Assembly (NCBI GenBank): GCA_030539335.1 | Contig: JAUNSG010000008.1 | Coordinates: forward strand, 61,448-125,447 | Source of the DNA: Eubacteriales bacterium | Lineage (GTDB): Bacteria; Bacillota; Clostridia; Oscillospirales; Butyricicoccaceae | Reading direction: 5' to 3' | DNA length: 64,000 nucleotides | In this document: in pieces, positions 27,097 through 34,890 of the stretch | Position numbering within the stretch: the stretch's first letter is position 1 | Layout of the letters: each line of letters opens with the position of its first letter | Notes under the pieces: model-generated | Told to the model about the DNA's origin: nothing | Databases searched by the model: none | The model's input: the letters and a program-made list of their open reading frames with translations, nothing else | Program-made: the position numbers and the translations under genes

Positions 27097-27861
27097 ATGT
27101 CAGATAAATTCGTATTAGGCGGCCATGAATTTAACAGCCGTTTCATTCTCGGTTCGGGCAAATATAATCTGAATCTCATCAAAGCGGCGGTCGAACAGGG
27201 CGGCGCTGAGATCATCACGCTTGCCCTGCGCCGTGCCAATACCAGCCCGAAGGAAAACATCCTCGATTACATCCCGAAGGGGATCACCCTGCTGCCGAAC
27301 ACCTCCGGTGCACGCAACGCCGAGGAGGCGGTCCGCATCGCCCGTCTGAGCCGTGAAATGGGCTGCGGCGATTTTGTCAAGGTCGAGATCATGCACGATT
27401 CCAAATACCTCTTGCCGGACAACTATGAAACAATCAAGTGCATCGAAATCCTCGCGAAGGAGGGCTTTGTCGTCCTGCCGTACATGTATCCCGATCTGAA
27501 TGCGGCCCGCGACATGCAAAATGCCGGTGCAGCCGCCATCATGCCGCTGGCCTCCCCGATTGGCAGCAACCGCGGCCTGGCAACCAGGGACTTTATCCAA
27601 ATCCTCATCGACGAAATGGATCTCCCGATCATCGTGGACGCCGGCATCGGCAAGCCGTCCCAGGCGTGCGAGGCGATGGAAATGGGCGCTGCGGCAATCA
27701 TGGCCAACACGGCAATCGCGACAGCCGGCGATGTCCCGGCGATGGCGGGCGCCTTCCGTCAGGCGATTGAGGCGGGCCGCACCGCTTATGTCACCGGCAT
27801 GGGTCGTGTGCTCACGCGCGGCGGCAGTGCAAGCGATCCGCTGACCGGATTCCTGCGCTGA
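27097..27861 (+). CDS. thiG: Thiazole synthase ThiG
   Basis: TIM-barrel enzyme that joins DXP, dehydroglycine and ThiS sulfur into the thiazole phosphate. 254 residues starting [19 protein letters not shown], with the catalytic lysine in GDFVKVEI (about residue 95), and [32 protein letters not shown] near 180-205. DXP is also the substrate of dxr in this window. It follows thiS by 54 bases. Confidence 0.97.
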   Translation: MSDKFVLGGHEFNSRFILGSGKYNLNLIKAAVEQGGAEIITLALRRANTSPKENILDYIPKGITLLPNTSGARNAEEAVRIARLSREMGCGDFVKVEIMHDSKYLLPDNYETIKCIEILAKEGFVVLPYMYPDLNAARDMQNAGAAAIMPLASPIGSNRGLATRDFIQILIDEMDLPIIVDAGIGKPSQACEAMEMGAAAIMANTAIATAGDVPAMAGAFRQAIEAGRTAYVTGMGRVLTRGGSASDPLTGFLR

Positions 27862-27871
27862 GGAGGCATGC

Positions 27872-29146
27872 ATGGACATCAAACAGATGAACGAAGAAAA
27901 TCAGGTCTATTTTATCGACAGCGATCAGCTCCCACCGGAAGTACTAGCGCGCAAACATGCGCTCGAAAATGATCCGTCGGTCCGTTCGGATCACATGAAG
28001 TATCTGGCCGATATGGAGATCATTGATTCGGATGTCAAGGATCTCGTCCGAAAGGCAATGGACGAATTTGATTATGACCAATACACCGCCGCCGATGTGG
28101 AACGTGCACTCAGCCACAACACTTGTACCATCGAAGATTTCAAGGCATTGCTCTCCCCGGCTGCCGCTCCCTTTCTGGAACGCATGGCGCGCAAAGCCGA
28201 GGAGGCGACCCGCCGCCATTTTGGCAATACCGTCTACATTTTCACCCCACTGTACATCGCGAACTACTGTCAGAATTACTGTGTCTACTGCGGCTTTAAC
28301 TGCTACAACAACATCCACCGCAAAAAGCTCACCTTCGAAGAAATTGAGCAGGAAATGAAGGTCATCGCTTCCACCGGTATGGAGGAGATCCTGATCCTGA
28401 CCGGAGAGAGCCGGAAGTACTCCGACGTGCAGTACATCGGGGAGGCGGTCAAAATTGCCCGCAAATATTTCCGCAACATCGGTATTGAAATCTATCCGGT
28501 GAATACGGACGAATACCAGTACCTCCACGAATGCGGTGTGGATTACGTCACGGTCTTTCAGGAGACATACAATCCGACACACTACGAAACACTGCATCTG
28601 CTCGGGCACAAGCGTGTCTGGCCATATCGCTTCGATGCCCAGGAGCGTGCGCTCCGCGCCGGTATGCGCGGGGCGGGATTCTCCGCCCTGCTCGGTCTGG
28701 ACGACTTCCGCAAGGACGCGCTGGCGACCGCGCTGCATGTGTATCTCTTACAGCGCCGCTATCCCCATGCGGAGCTCAGTCTGAGCTGCCCGCGTCTGCG
28801 TCCGATCGTCAACAACGACAAAATCAATCCACGTGACGTCGGGGAAAAGGAACTGTGTCAGGTCCTCTGTGCCTACCGCATCTTCCTGCCGTTTGTCGGC
28901 ATCACGGTATCCAGTCGGGAGAGCAAGCAGTTCCGGGACGGCATCACGAAAATCTGTGCCACCAAGGTTTCCGCCGGTGTCTCGACCGGTATCGGGGATC
29001 ACGAAGCCAAATATACCGGCAAAGAGGACACCGATGTCGGTGATGAACAATTTGAGATCAACGACAGCCGCAGCTTTGACTGCATGTATCAGGATCTGGA
29101 GGACGGCGGTTTGCAGCCGGTTTTGAATGACTACATCTATGTATAA
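27872..29146 (+). CDS. thiH: 2-iminoacetate synthase ThiH (radical SAM)
   Basis: Cleaves tyrosine to dehydroglycine for ThiG under anaerobic conditions. The 424-residue protein carries the radical SAM cluster motif CQNYCVYCGF (Cys at spacing 3 and 2, about residues 134-141), followed by the ThiH/HydG-like barrel and the C-terminal auxiliary region with GIGDHEAKYTGKED. It is longer than E. coli ThiH by about 45 residues, mostly at the N-terminus. Use of ThiH rather than glycine oxidase ThiO fits an anaerobe. Confidence 0.95.
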   Translation: MDIKQMNEENQVYFIDSDQLPPEVLARKHALENDPSVRSDHMKYLADMEIIDSDVKDLVRKAMDEFDYDQYTAADVERALSHNTCTIEDFKALLSPAAAPFLERMARKAEEATRRHFGNTVYIFTPLYIANYCQNYCVYCGFNCYNNIHRKKLTFEEIEQEMKVIASTGMEEILILTGESRKYSDVQYIGEAVKIARKYFRNIGIEIYPVNTDEYQYLHECGVDYVTVFQETYNPTHYETLHLLGHKRVWPYRFDAQERALRAGMRGAGFSALLGLDDFRKDALATALHVYLLQRRYPHAELSLSCPRLRPIVNNDKINPRDVGEKELCQVLCAYRIFLPFVGITVSSRESKQFRDGITKICATKVSAGVSTGIGDHEAKYTGKEDTDVGDEQFEINDSRSFDCMYQDLEDGGLQPVLNDYIYV

Positions 29147-29693
29147 GCATTTGATTGCTGTCACCAATCGTTCCCTCTGCCCCGGCGACTATCTCACACA
29201 GATCGAGCGCATTTGCGCCCATCATCCGCGCGCGGTTTTGCTCCGCGAAAAGGATCTCCCGCTGGACGAATACCTCCCGCTTGCACAGCAGGTAAAGGAA
29301 CGCTGTGACCGGCACAACGTCCCCCTGATCGTTCACAACTACCCGGAGGCGGCAATCGAGCTGCAAATCCCCCGCCTGCATCTGCCGCTCGCGCGGCTGC
29401 GCGAGCTGGATACGCCGGACAATTGGGAATGGCTCGGCACCTCCTGCCACAGCATGGAACAGTTGAACGAAGCGCTTTCCCTTGGCGCAACCTATGTCTT
29501 CCTCGGCAATGTGTTCGAGACGACCTGCAAGCCGGGTGTACCCGCCAAGGGTCTGGATCTGCTGCGCCAAGTTTGTCAAAAATCCACCGTCCCCGTCTAT
29601 GCGATCGGCGGCATTTCTCTGGAACGGCTTCCGTCCGTCCTGGAAGCCGGCGCTGCCGGCGGCTGCATGATGTCCGGATTTATGCGCCTATAA
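29139..29693 (+). CDS. thiE: Thiamine-phosphate synthase-like protein ThiE/TenI
   Basis: 184-residue TIM barrel. Family wording: LIAVTNRSLCPGDYL at the N-terminus, LLREKDLPLDEYL near 35, GTSCHSMEQLNEALSLGATYVFLGNVFETTCKPG near 110-140, and VPVYAIGGISLERLPSVLEAGAAGGCMMSGFM near the end. The start ATG 29139 lies within the thiH stop region, indicating coupling. The divergent middle makes it hard to separate true ThiE from TenI (thiazole tautomerase); in an operon without another thiE I favour ThiE. Confidence 0.8.
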   Translation: MYKHLIAVTNRSLCPGDYLTQIERICAHHPRAVLLREKDLPLDEYLPLAQQVKERCDRHNVPLIVHNYPEAAIELQIPRLHLPLARLRELDTPDNWEWLGTSCHSMEQLNEALSLGATYVFLGNVFETTCKPGVPAKGLDLLRQVCQKSTVPVYAIGGISLERLPSVLEAGAAGGCMMSGFMRL

Positions 29694-29701
29694 GCCGGCC
29701 A

Positions 29702-29730
29702 TTGATTTTGCGGACGATCTGTCGTATACT
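29702..29730 (+). promoter_or_regulatory. Promoter of the Vat/CatB-type gene
   Basis: TTGATT (29702-29707), 17 bases, TATACT (29725-29730), just after the thiE stop; about 90 bases of leader precede the acetyltransferase. Confidence 0.7.
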
Positions 29731-29764
29731 GAAAAGCAGAAAAAACAGAGAGAGGGGACGCCGC

Positions 29765-29800
29765 TTGAAACGCTGCATTGTACTGACCGGAATAGCATAA
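29765..29800 (+). CDS. Possible 11-codon leader peptide
   Basis: TTG start with AGGGG 7 bases upstream, encoding MKRCIVLTGIA, ending 25 bases before the RBS of the acetyltransferase gene. Antibiotic resistance genes are often preceded by such peptides for translational attenuation. The evidence is position only. Confidence 0.3.
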   Translation: MKRCIVLTGIA

Positions 29801-29825
29801 GAAAAATTTATTTTAGGAGGGTTTC

Positions 29826-30455
29826 ATGTCTATTCCGGAAAACAAAATCTATCCCCGTACCGGGGATACCCAAACCATTTATCTAAAAAATGTGATTACC
29901 AATCCCAATATCGTCGTCGGTGCGTATACGATGTACAACGATTTTGTGAACGATCCCGTTCAATTCGAAACAAACAATGTACTGTATCATTATCCGATCA
30001 ACCACGATAAGCTCATCGTTGGGAAGTTCTGTTCGATTGCCTGCGGTGCAAAATTCCTGTTCACCAGTGCAAACCACACGATGGACTCGTTGTCCACTTA
30101 TCCGTTTCCGTTGTTCTTTGAAGAATGGGGATTGGACAAAAGGGATGTCACCCGTGCATGGGACAACCGTGGGGATATCGTGATCGGAAACGATGTCTGG
30201 ATCGGATACGAGGCGGTGATCTTATCCGGTGTGACGATCGGAGATGGCGCCATTATCGGTACGCGCGCCGTTGTCACCAAGGATGTCCCGCCATATACTA
30301 TCGTCGGCGGCATCCCGGCCCGACCCATCCGAAAACGGTTTTCGGAGGAAACCATTGCGCATCTGAACAAGCTGCAGTGGTGGGACTGGCCGCGCGAACG
30401 GATCGCTGCCAATCTCGGTGCGATCCAATCGGGAAATTGGGACGCCCTGCAATAA
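29826..30455 (+). CDS. Xenobiotic acetyltransferase, Vat/CatB family
   Basis: 209-residue left-handed-beta-helix acyltransferase, trimeric in known relatives. The catalytic His is in [16 protein letters not shown] (about residue 83), and the hexapeptide coils continue in [47 protein letters not shown], ending with the Vat-like IRKRFSEE and WWDWP. Relatives inactivate streptogramin A (Vat) or chloramphenicol (CatB). The gene has its own promoter, a good AGGAGG site and a strong terminator, and no mobile element adjoins it, so it looks chromosomal. Substrate is not decidable from sequence. Confidence 0.85.
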   Translation: MSIPENKIYPRTGDTQTIYLKNVITNPNIVVGAYTMYNDFVNDPVQFETNNVLYHYPINHDKLIVGKFCSIACGAKFLFTSANHTMDSLSTYPFPLFFEEWGLDKRDVTRAWDNRGDIVIGNDVWIGYEAVILSGVTIGDGAIIGTRAVVTKDVPPYTIVGGIPARPIRKRFSEETIAHLNKLQWWDWPRERIAANLGAIQSGNWDALQ

Positions 30456-30475
30456 TCTGCTGTTGAAATTGAAAC

Positions 30476-30510
30476 GGCCGCTTTGCCCGGAGAGGCAAAG
30501 CGGCCATTTT
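30476..30510. terminator. Strong bidirectional terminator
   Basis: GGCCGCTTTGCC (30476-30487) pairs with GGCAAAGCGGCC (30494-30505), with a T-run on the plus side and an A/T-rich flank on the other. It serves the acetyltransferase and possibly the converging Nudix gene. Confidence 0.85.
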
Positions 30511-30528
30511 CTTTCTGCAAACAAAAAA

Positions 30529-31032
30529 CTATATCTTTTCTTGATGCGGTACCCTGTCGAGACAGTGCAGCAGGAATTTCTCTGCCAAACTATGGTGAAG
30601 CACATGCTCCCGCGCTTCCTCAAAGGTATACCAGCGGACAAAGTCCACCTCATCGGTCTTGCCGCTGAGGTCCTCGCTCGTCGCCACACAGGAAAAATTA
30701 ATCATCAGCGTATTGCTTCCCGCAAAGAACTGACTCTTGTTGAATCGAAGCTGACCGACGTCCAATCCAAGCTCTTCCTTGACCTCTCGGATGACCGCCT
30801 GCTCCGCACTCTCCCCGCGGTTCACATACCCCGCAACCAGAATGTTCTGTTTCCGGCCGTACTGCTGAATCAGGATCACCTTGTCCTGCGCCGGGTTGAG
30901 CACCTCCATGCTGACCGCCGTGTTAAAAATCGGAAAGCGATACTGCTGGCAGTTCTCACAGTATGGGATCATGCCCTCTCCTTCGAGATATTTCTCAATC
31001 AGTTTTGTGCCGCAATCATAGCAATATTTCAT
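30529..31032 (-). CDS. Nudix hydrolase with zinc ribbon (NudC-like)
   Basis: 167 residues: an N-terminal zinc ribbon (CYDCG and CENCQQ, residues 4-7 and 25-28) and a Nudix box GYVNRGESAEQAVIREVKEELG (G-x5-E-x7-REVKEELG, about 68-89). NudC-type enzymes decap or hydrolyse NAD(H); this protein is shorter and the specificity is unproved. It overlaps the end of the upstream DMT gene by 4 bases (ATGA). Confidence 0.88.
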   Translation of the reverse strand: MKYCYDCGTKLIEKYLEGEGMIPYCENCQQYRFPIFNTAVSMEVLNPAQDKVILIQQYGRKQNILVAGYVNRGESAEQAVIREVKEELGLDVGQLRFNKSQFFAGSNTLMINFSCVATSEDLSGKTDEVDFVRWYTFEEAREHVLHHSLAEKFLLHCLDRVPHQEKI

Positions 31033-32009
31033 CCTATCGCCTCATTCTTTGTTTTGGTCAATTTCCTTTTTTCCGATGACCGGGAATCCGTTCTTAGGTT
31101 AACCAGAATAATGCCCGCGCAAACAAACAGCAGCGAGACAATATTGCGTCCGGTAAAGACATCCTCGCCCAGCACAAGGCCGGACATCAGCGAGCCAAAT
31201 ACCGGAACCAGGAAATTATATACTGTGACCTTGCCCACCGGATGCTTTTTCAGCAGGATCGTCCAAACCGTGAATGCCGTCGCGGACAGGAAAATCATAT
31301 ATCCCAGCAACGCGAAGGCCTGCGGTGATGTGGAGGTAAAATGGCCGCCGCCCGCCGTTCCGGCGACCAGCAGTACTGCACCGCCGAAAAACAGCTGCCA
31401 GCCGGTGATGACCATCGGCTCCGCACCGCGTGCGACGAGCTTACTGATCACCGCGCCGATGGCCGCCGCGGCCGCCGACAGGATCATAAAGCCTTCCCCA
31501 TTCCACACGATACCGCCGGTAAACAGATCGCCGCTTCCCATGCTGATGAGGATAACGCCCTCAAAGCCGAGCACACAGCCGACCACTTTATAGCGGTTCA
31601 GGCGGTCGTTCGGGAACAGGAAATGCGAAATCAGTACGGACAAAAAGGTCGTGGTCGCGGTCAGAACCGAGCCTTTGACTCCTGTCGTATGCGACAAGCC
31701 GATATAGAAAAAGACATATTGCAGTGTAGTCTGTACCAGACCGAGGACAAGAATCCCCCGCCACATATGACGATTGGGCAAAAATGGTTTGCGGTACAGG
31801 ACAATATACACGATCAGTACCAGCACACCGGCCAGCATAAACCGCCATCCGGCAAAAAACAGCTTACTGAACGGATCATCGCCGATGCCGAATAGCGCAT
31901 ACCCGCTTTTTACCGACGGAAACGCACTGCCCCACAACAGCGTGCAGAGCAGCGCCGGAAGCAAAATGCTCCCTTTGGACGTTTTCTTTTTCATCGCTCT
32001 TTGTTTCAT
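31029..32009 (-). CDS. EamA/DMT superfamily transporter
   Basis: 326 residues with ten hydrophobic segments arranged as two EamA repeats (about 15-150 and 165-300), the first with LLCTLLWGSAFPSVKSGY. Family members export amino acids, metabolites or drugs. Two in-frame ATGs (32009, 31994) are possible; neither has a strong RBS. C-terminal tail is basic. Overlaps the Nudix gene by 4 bases, so the two form an operon. Confidence 0.88.
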   Translation of the reverse strand: MKQRAMKKKTSKGSILLPALLCTLLWGSAFPSVKSGYALFGIGDDPFSKLFFAGWRFMLAGVLVLIVYIVLYRKPFLPNRHMWRGILVLGLVQTTLQYVFFYIGLSHTTGVKGSVLTATTTFLSVLISHFLFPNDRLNRYKVVGCVLGFEGVILISMGSGDLFTGGIVWNGEGFMILSAAAAAIGAVISKLVARGAEPMVITGWQLFFGGAVLLVAGTAGGGHFTSTSPQAFALLGYMIFLSATAFTVWTILLKKHPVGKVTVYNFLVPVFGSLMSGLVLGEDVFTGRNIVSLLFVCAGIILVNLRTDSRSSEKRKLTKTKNEAIG

Positions 32010-32035
32010 CCCCTTATCCCGCCATGCAGCCGGAA

Positions 32036-33319
32036 CTATTTCTCATATTCAAACTCCATCTCGCCCATGACGATAAAATCACCGTCCTGCACGCCCATAT
32101 CCTCCAGGCGCTGGAACACCCCGGCACCCCGCAGCTTGCGGTCGAGATACATCCGGGATTCATAATCGTCAAAGTTGACCGAGCCGCACAGACGTTCAAT
32201 CCACGCGCCCTCAACAACATAATAATCGTCCACCTTGCGGATCTCGATATCCTCCTCGGTAACCGGTTTCTCTATGGTTTCCATGACGAATTCCGGTTCG
32301 TACACGACGACCGGTGGAAGCTGCTCCAGCGCGTGCCAGGTCTGGTTCATCAGCTCACGGACGCCCTGGCTGGTTGCTGCGGACATCTCCGCATAGGCAA
32401 ACCCATGCTCCTCCGCCCACCGGCGAATGCGCGCGAGCGGCTCCCGGTCATCCCCCAGCAGGTCAATCTTGTTGGCAACCACAATCTGCGGACGCTTCTC
32501 CAGATCAAGGGAATACTTGGACAATTCCCCATTGATCTTTTCCAGATCGTCAATCGGGTCGCGGTATTCGCTGCCCGCCGCATCCACAATGTGCAGCAGC
32601 AGACGGCAGCGGTCGATATGGCGCAGGAAATCATGTCCCAGTCCAGCGCCCTCGGAGGCTCCCTCAATGATGCCGGGGATATCCGCCATGACAAAGGACT
32701 CTCCCTCGCCGATGGAGACCACACCCAGGTTGGGAACCAATGTGGTGAAGTGATAGTTGGCGATCTTCGGCCGCGCCGCCGATGCCATCGAAAGCAACGT
32801 GGACTTGCCGACATTCGGGAAGCCGACCAGACCGACATCTGCCAGCAGCTTGAGCTCCAGCTGAACCTCCAGCTCCTGTCCCGGCAATCCCGGCTTAGCA
32901 AAGCGCGGGGTCTGACGGGTCGGCGTGGCAAAATGCGTGTTGCCCCATCCGCCGTTGCCGCCCTTCGCCGCAACAAACGGTTCGTCATCCGACATGTCCT
33001 TGATAATCTGTCCGGTCGCCGCATCGCGAATGACCGTGCCGCGCGGGACATAAATGGTCAGGCTTTTGCCGTCCTTGCCAAAGCAGCGCTTTCCGCCGCC
33101 CGGTTCGCCCGGCTCCGCCGCATATTTTCTTTTATAACGGAAATCCATCAGGGTGGATAGGTTGTCATCGACCTGAAAGATGACAGAGCCGCCGCGGCCG
33201 CCGTCACCACCGTCCGGTCCGCCGGAAGCAACATATTTCTCCCGGTGGAACGAAACCTTTCCGTCGCCGCCTTTGCCGCCCTTGATGAAAATTTTCGCCG
33301 TATCAATAAACTGTGGCAT
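32036..33319 (-). CDS. obgE: GTPase Obg (CgtA)
   Basis: Essential ribosome-assembly and stress GTPase. The 427 residues comprise the glycine-rich Obg fold (FIKGGKGGDGKVSFHREKYV near 9-28), the G domain (GLVGFPNVGKSTLLS near 165, DIPGIIEGA near 213, NKIDLLGD near 285), and a C-terminal OCT domain. ATG 33319 follows GGAG; 10 more codons are open upstream without an RBS. Last gene of rplU-prp-rpmA-obgE, separated from rpmA by a terminator hairpin. Confidence 0.97.
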   Translation of the reverse strand: MPQFIDTAKIFIKGGKGGDGKVSFHREKYVASGGPDGGDGGRGGSVIFQVDDNLSTLMDFRYKRKYAAEPGEPGGGKRCFGKDGKSLTIYVPRGTVIRDAATGQIIKDMSDDEPFVAAKGGNGGWGNTHFATPTRQTPRFAKPGLPGQELEVQLELKLLADVGLVGFPNVGKSTLLSMASAARPKIANYHFTTLVPNLGVVSIGEGESFVMADIPGIIEGASEGAGLGHDFLRHIDRCRLLLHIVDAAGSEYRDPIDDLEKINGELSKYSLDLEKRPQIVVANKIDLLGDDREPLARIRRWAEEHGFAYAEMSAATSQGVRELMNQTWHALEQLPPVVVYEPEFVMETIEKPVTEEDIEIRKVDDYYVVEGAWIERLCGSVNFDDYESRMYLDRKLRGAGVFQRLEDMGVQDGDFIVMGEMEFEYEK

Positions 33320-33360
33320 ATGATTTCTCCTCTCTCCGATCTGTTCCACGGATTGGAAGG

Positions 33361-33391
33361 AAAAAGCACCTCAGACAAATGTCCAAGGTGC
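33361..33391 (-). terminator. Hairpin terminator between rpmA and obgE
   Basis: GCACCT pairs with AGGTGC (33366-33371, 33386-33391) with inner ACA/TGT pairing, then TTTTT on the minus strand. It probably lowers obgE expression relative to the ribosomal protein genes. Confidence 0.7.
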
Positions 33392-33416
33392 CCCTTTCGC
33401 ATCAAAGAATCTGTTC

Positions 33417-33701
33417 TTACTGCTCGATTTCGTAAACCGAAACCTTCTTGCGGTCACGACCCATGCGCTCAAAACGAACAACGCCGGTAACCTTTGCAAA
33501 AAGGGTATCGTCCTTGCCGATGCCAACATTCGTGCCCGGATGGATATGGGTGCCACGCTGACGAACAAGAATGTTGCCAGCCGGTACAACCTGACCATCT
33601 GCACGCTTGACGCCGAGGCGCTTGGACTCGGAATCACGACCGTTCTTAGTAGAACCTACGCCCTTTTTATGAGCGAAAAACTGTAAGCTGATCTGAAGCA
33701 T
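33417..33701 (-). CDS. rpmA: 50S ribosomal protein L27 (with cleavable N-terminal leader)
   Basis: 94-residue L27 of the peptidyl-transferase region. Begins LQISLQFF followed by [21 protein letters not shown]; the first nine residues before AHKKG are the Firmicutes-type extension that the protease Prp removes to expose the functional N-terminus. prp lies 3 bases upstream in the same operon. Remaining sequence is canonical. Confidence 0.98.
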   Translation of the reverse strand: MLQISLQFFAHKKGVGSTKNGRDSESKRLGVKRADGQVVPAGNILVRQRGTHIHPGTNVGIGKDDTLFAKVTGVVRFERMGRDRKKVSVYEIEQ

Positions 33702-33704
33702 GAC

Positions 33705-34034
33705 TTACACCTCCATTACTTCGATAAAATCCGGATATCTAACCCCCAGGTTTATCAGATAAACCATGAGAGCACTCATTGCGTTCTGTGCCTGTTCTGC
33801 GGCATTCTCCTCCATCTTGGTCGGAAGAACCAGCCGGATCCGGCCATTTTCTTCGTCCACCTCAGTTTGAAGCGTCAGACCGAGGATGTCATCCAGAAAA
33901 CAGCTTGTCAGGTCCAGAGCGCTGGAAATTGCTGCACACACAATGTCCTCCCCCGCCTCCGCATAGCCTGCGTGGCCGGAAATTTCCACTGCACGGATGC
34001 AGCCGCCAGTTGTAGAAAAACGGGCTGTGGTCAT
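33705..34034 (-). CDS. prp: Ribosomal-processing cysteine protease Prp (YsxB family)
   Basis: 109 residues. The catalytic dyad is visible as His in ISGHAGYAEAGED (about residue 21) and Cys in IVCAAISSA (about 33). Prp cleaves the N-terminal extension of L27. Located between rplU (2 bases) and rpmA (3 bases), the usual order in Firmicutes, and consistent with the leader seen in the adjacent L27. Confidence 0.95.
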   Translation of the reverse strand: MTTARFSTTGGCIRAVEISGHAGYAEAGEDIVCAAISSALDLTSCFLDDILGLTLQTEVDEENGRIRLVLPTKMEENAAEQAQNAMSALMVYLINLGVRYPDFIEVMEV

Positions 34035-34036
34035 CG

Positions 34037-34348
34037 TTACGCGTTGATTGCGTTGATGGTTACCTTGGTGTAGGGCTGTCTATGACCCTGCTTACGACGG
34101 TAACCCTTCTTCGGCTTCATCTTGTAAACCAGAACCTTCTTCTGCTTGCCGGTCTTCTCAACCGTAGCAGAAACCGTTGCGCCATCAACATACGGAGCAC
34201 CGACCTTCAGGTCTGCACCTTCGCCAACAGCCAGAACCTTGTCGAACGTAACGGAAGAGCCGTCCTCAACGCCGAGCTTCTCAACGTAGATAACGTCGCC
34301 TTCAGATACCTTGTACTGCTTGCCACCGGTTACAACAATTGCATACAT
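34037..34348 (-). CDS. rplU: 50S ribosomal protein L21
   Basis: 103-residue L21, starting [25 protein letters not shown] and ending in the conserved [16 protein letters not shown] block. First gene of the operon, behind an AGAGAGGTG site and an L21-type leader. Confidence 0.98.
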   Translation of the reverse strand: MYAIVVTGGKQYKVSEGDVIYVEKLGVEDGSSVTFDKVLAVGEGADLKVGAPYVDGATVSATVEKTGKQKKVLVYKMKPKKGYRRKQGHRQPYTKVTINAINA

Positions 34349-34351
34349 TGC

Positions 34352-34440
34352 GGTAGCACCTCTCTTTCTTTGATAGAGTCACGCTTTCCCGGGTGGTGCT
34401 TTGGGGCACACTTCAAGAACCCGATCAATGCGGCTTCTGT
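34352..34440 (-). ncRNA. L21 leader RNA (autoregulatory)
   Basis: The minus-strand stretch between promoter and rplU contains GGGTTCTTGAAGTGTGCCCC followed by AAAGCACCACCCGGGAAAGCG, wording I recognise from the Firmicutes L21 leader family. GGGTTC and CACCACCC-type segments can pair, and the element ends just before the RBS. Known role: feedback control of the L21-L27 operon by a ribosomal protein. Confidence 0.7.
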
Positions 34441-34441
34441 T

Positions 34442-34470
34442 ATGTTACCACAGGTTACTGGTTCTGTCAA
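34442..34470 (-). promoter_or_regulatory. Promoter of the rplU operon
   Basis: TTGACA (34465-34470) and TAACAT (34442-34447) on the minus strand, 17-base spacer; the leader starts about 90 bases before rplU. Confidence 0.8.
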
Positions 34471-34529
34471 TTCATTTCCCCTTCATTTTTTCGGTCATTT
34501 CGACCAAAAAAGCGCCCCAAAACCCGCGT

Positions 34530-34558
34530 TTGCTTTTCCTTCTCCCTTATGCTATAGT
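34530..34558 (+). promoter_or_regulatory. Promoter of mgtE
   Basis: TTGCTT (34530-34535), 17 bases, TATAGT (34553-34558). It implies an untranslated leader of roughly 325 bases before mgtE. Confidence 0.6.
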
Positions 34559-34564
34559 AGTATT

Positions 34565-34885
34565 GTAAACGATTATCATACTATCATGCAAGTGAGGTGA
34601 GACTATGGACGGCAGTTGCAGTTGCAAACGGCGACAGGACATGGGGAATACGTTTTGCTCTTATGCGGCGGCACGTTGGCCGTCTGTTTTCTGAGCCTTC
34701 CAAAATCATATCCCGTATACCACCATTGTCCCATTCGAAAAAATGCTGCGTTTGTTTCAGCAGCCCAAGCAGTCTGTTCGGATTTTGACAGTGGCTTTTT
34801 TATGCCCTTTTGCATCCGAACCGACGGATTCTGTCTGATTTTCTTGTCATCCGGCACGCAAACGGATGATACGGCAAAGGAGGTT
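34565..34885 (+). promoter_or_regulatory. Long mgtE leader, possible regulatory RNA
   Basis: About 320 bases between promoter and mgtE. It opens with AGGTGAGACTATGGA, faintly like the start of the Mg2+-sensing M-box, and GACGGC near 34607 can pair with GCCGTC near 34680. Other M-box core segments are not found, so I do not call it one. A 29-codon ORF with an AGGTGAG site (34604-34693, starting MDGSCSCKRR) lies at its 5' end and could be a leader peptide. Confidence 0.35.
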
Positions 34886-34890
34886 TGGAT

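Noticed and set aside
34565..34885. M-box Mg2+ riboswitch before mgtE
   Set aside because: Only the initial AGGTGAG matches; the other conserved segments are missing, so it is reported as an undefined leader.
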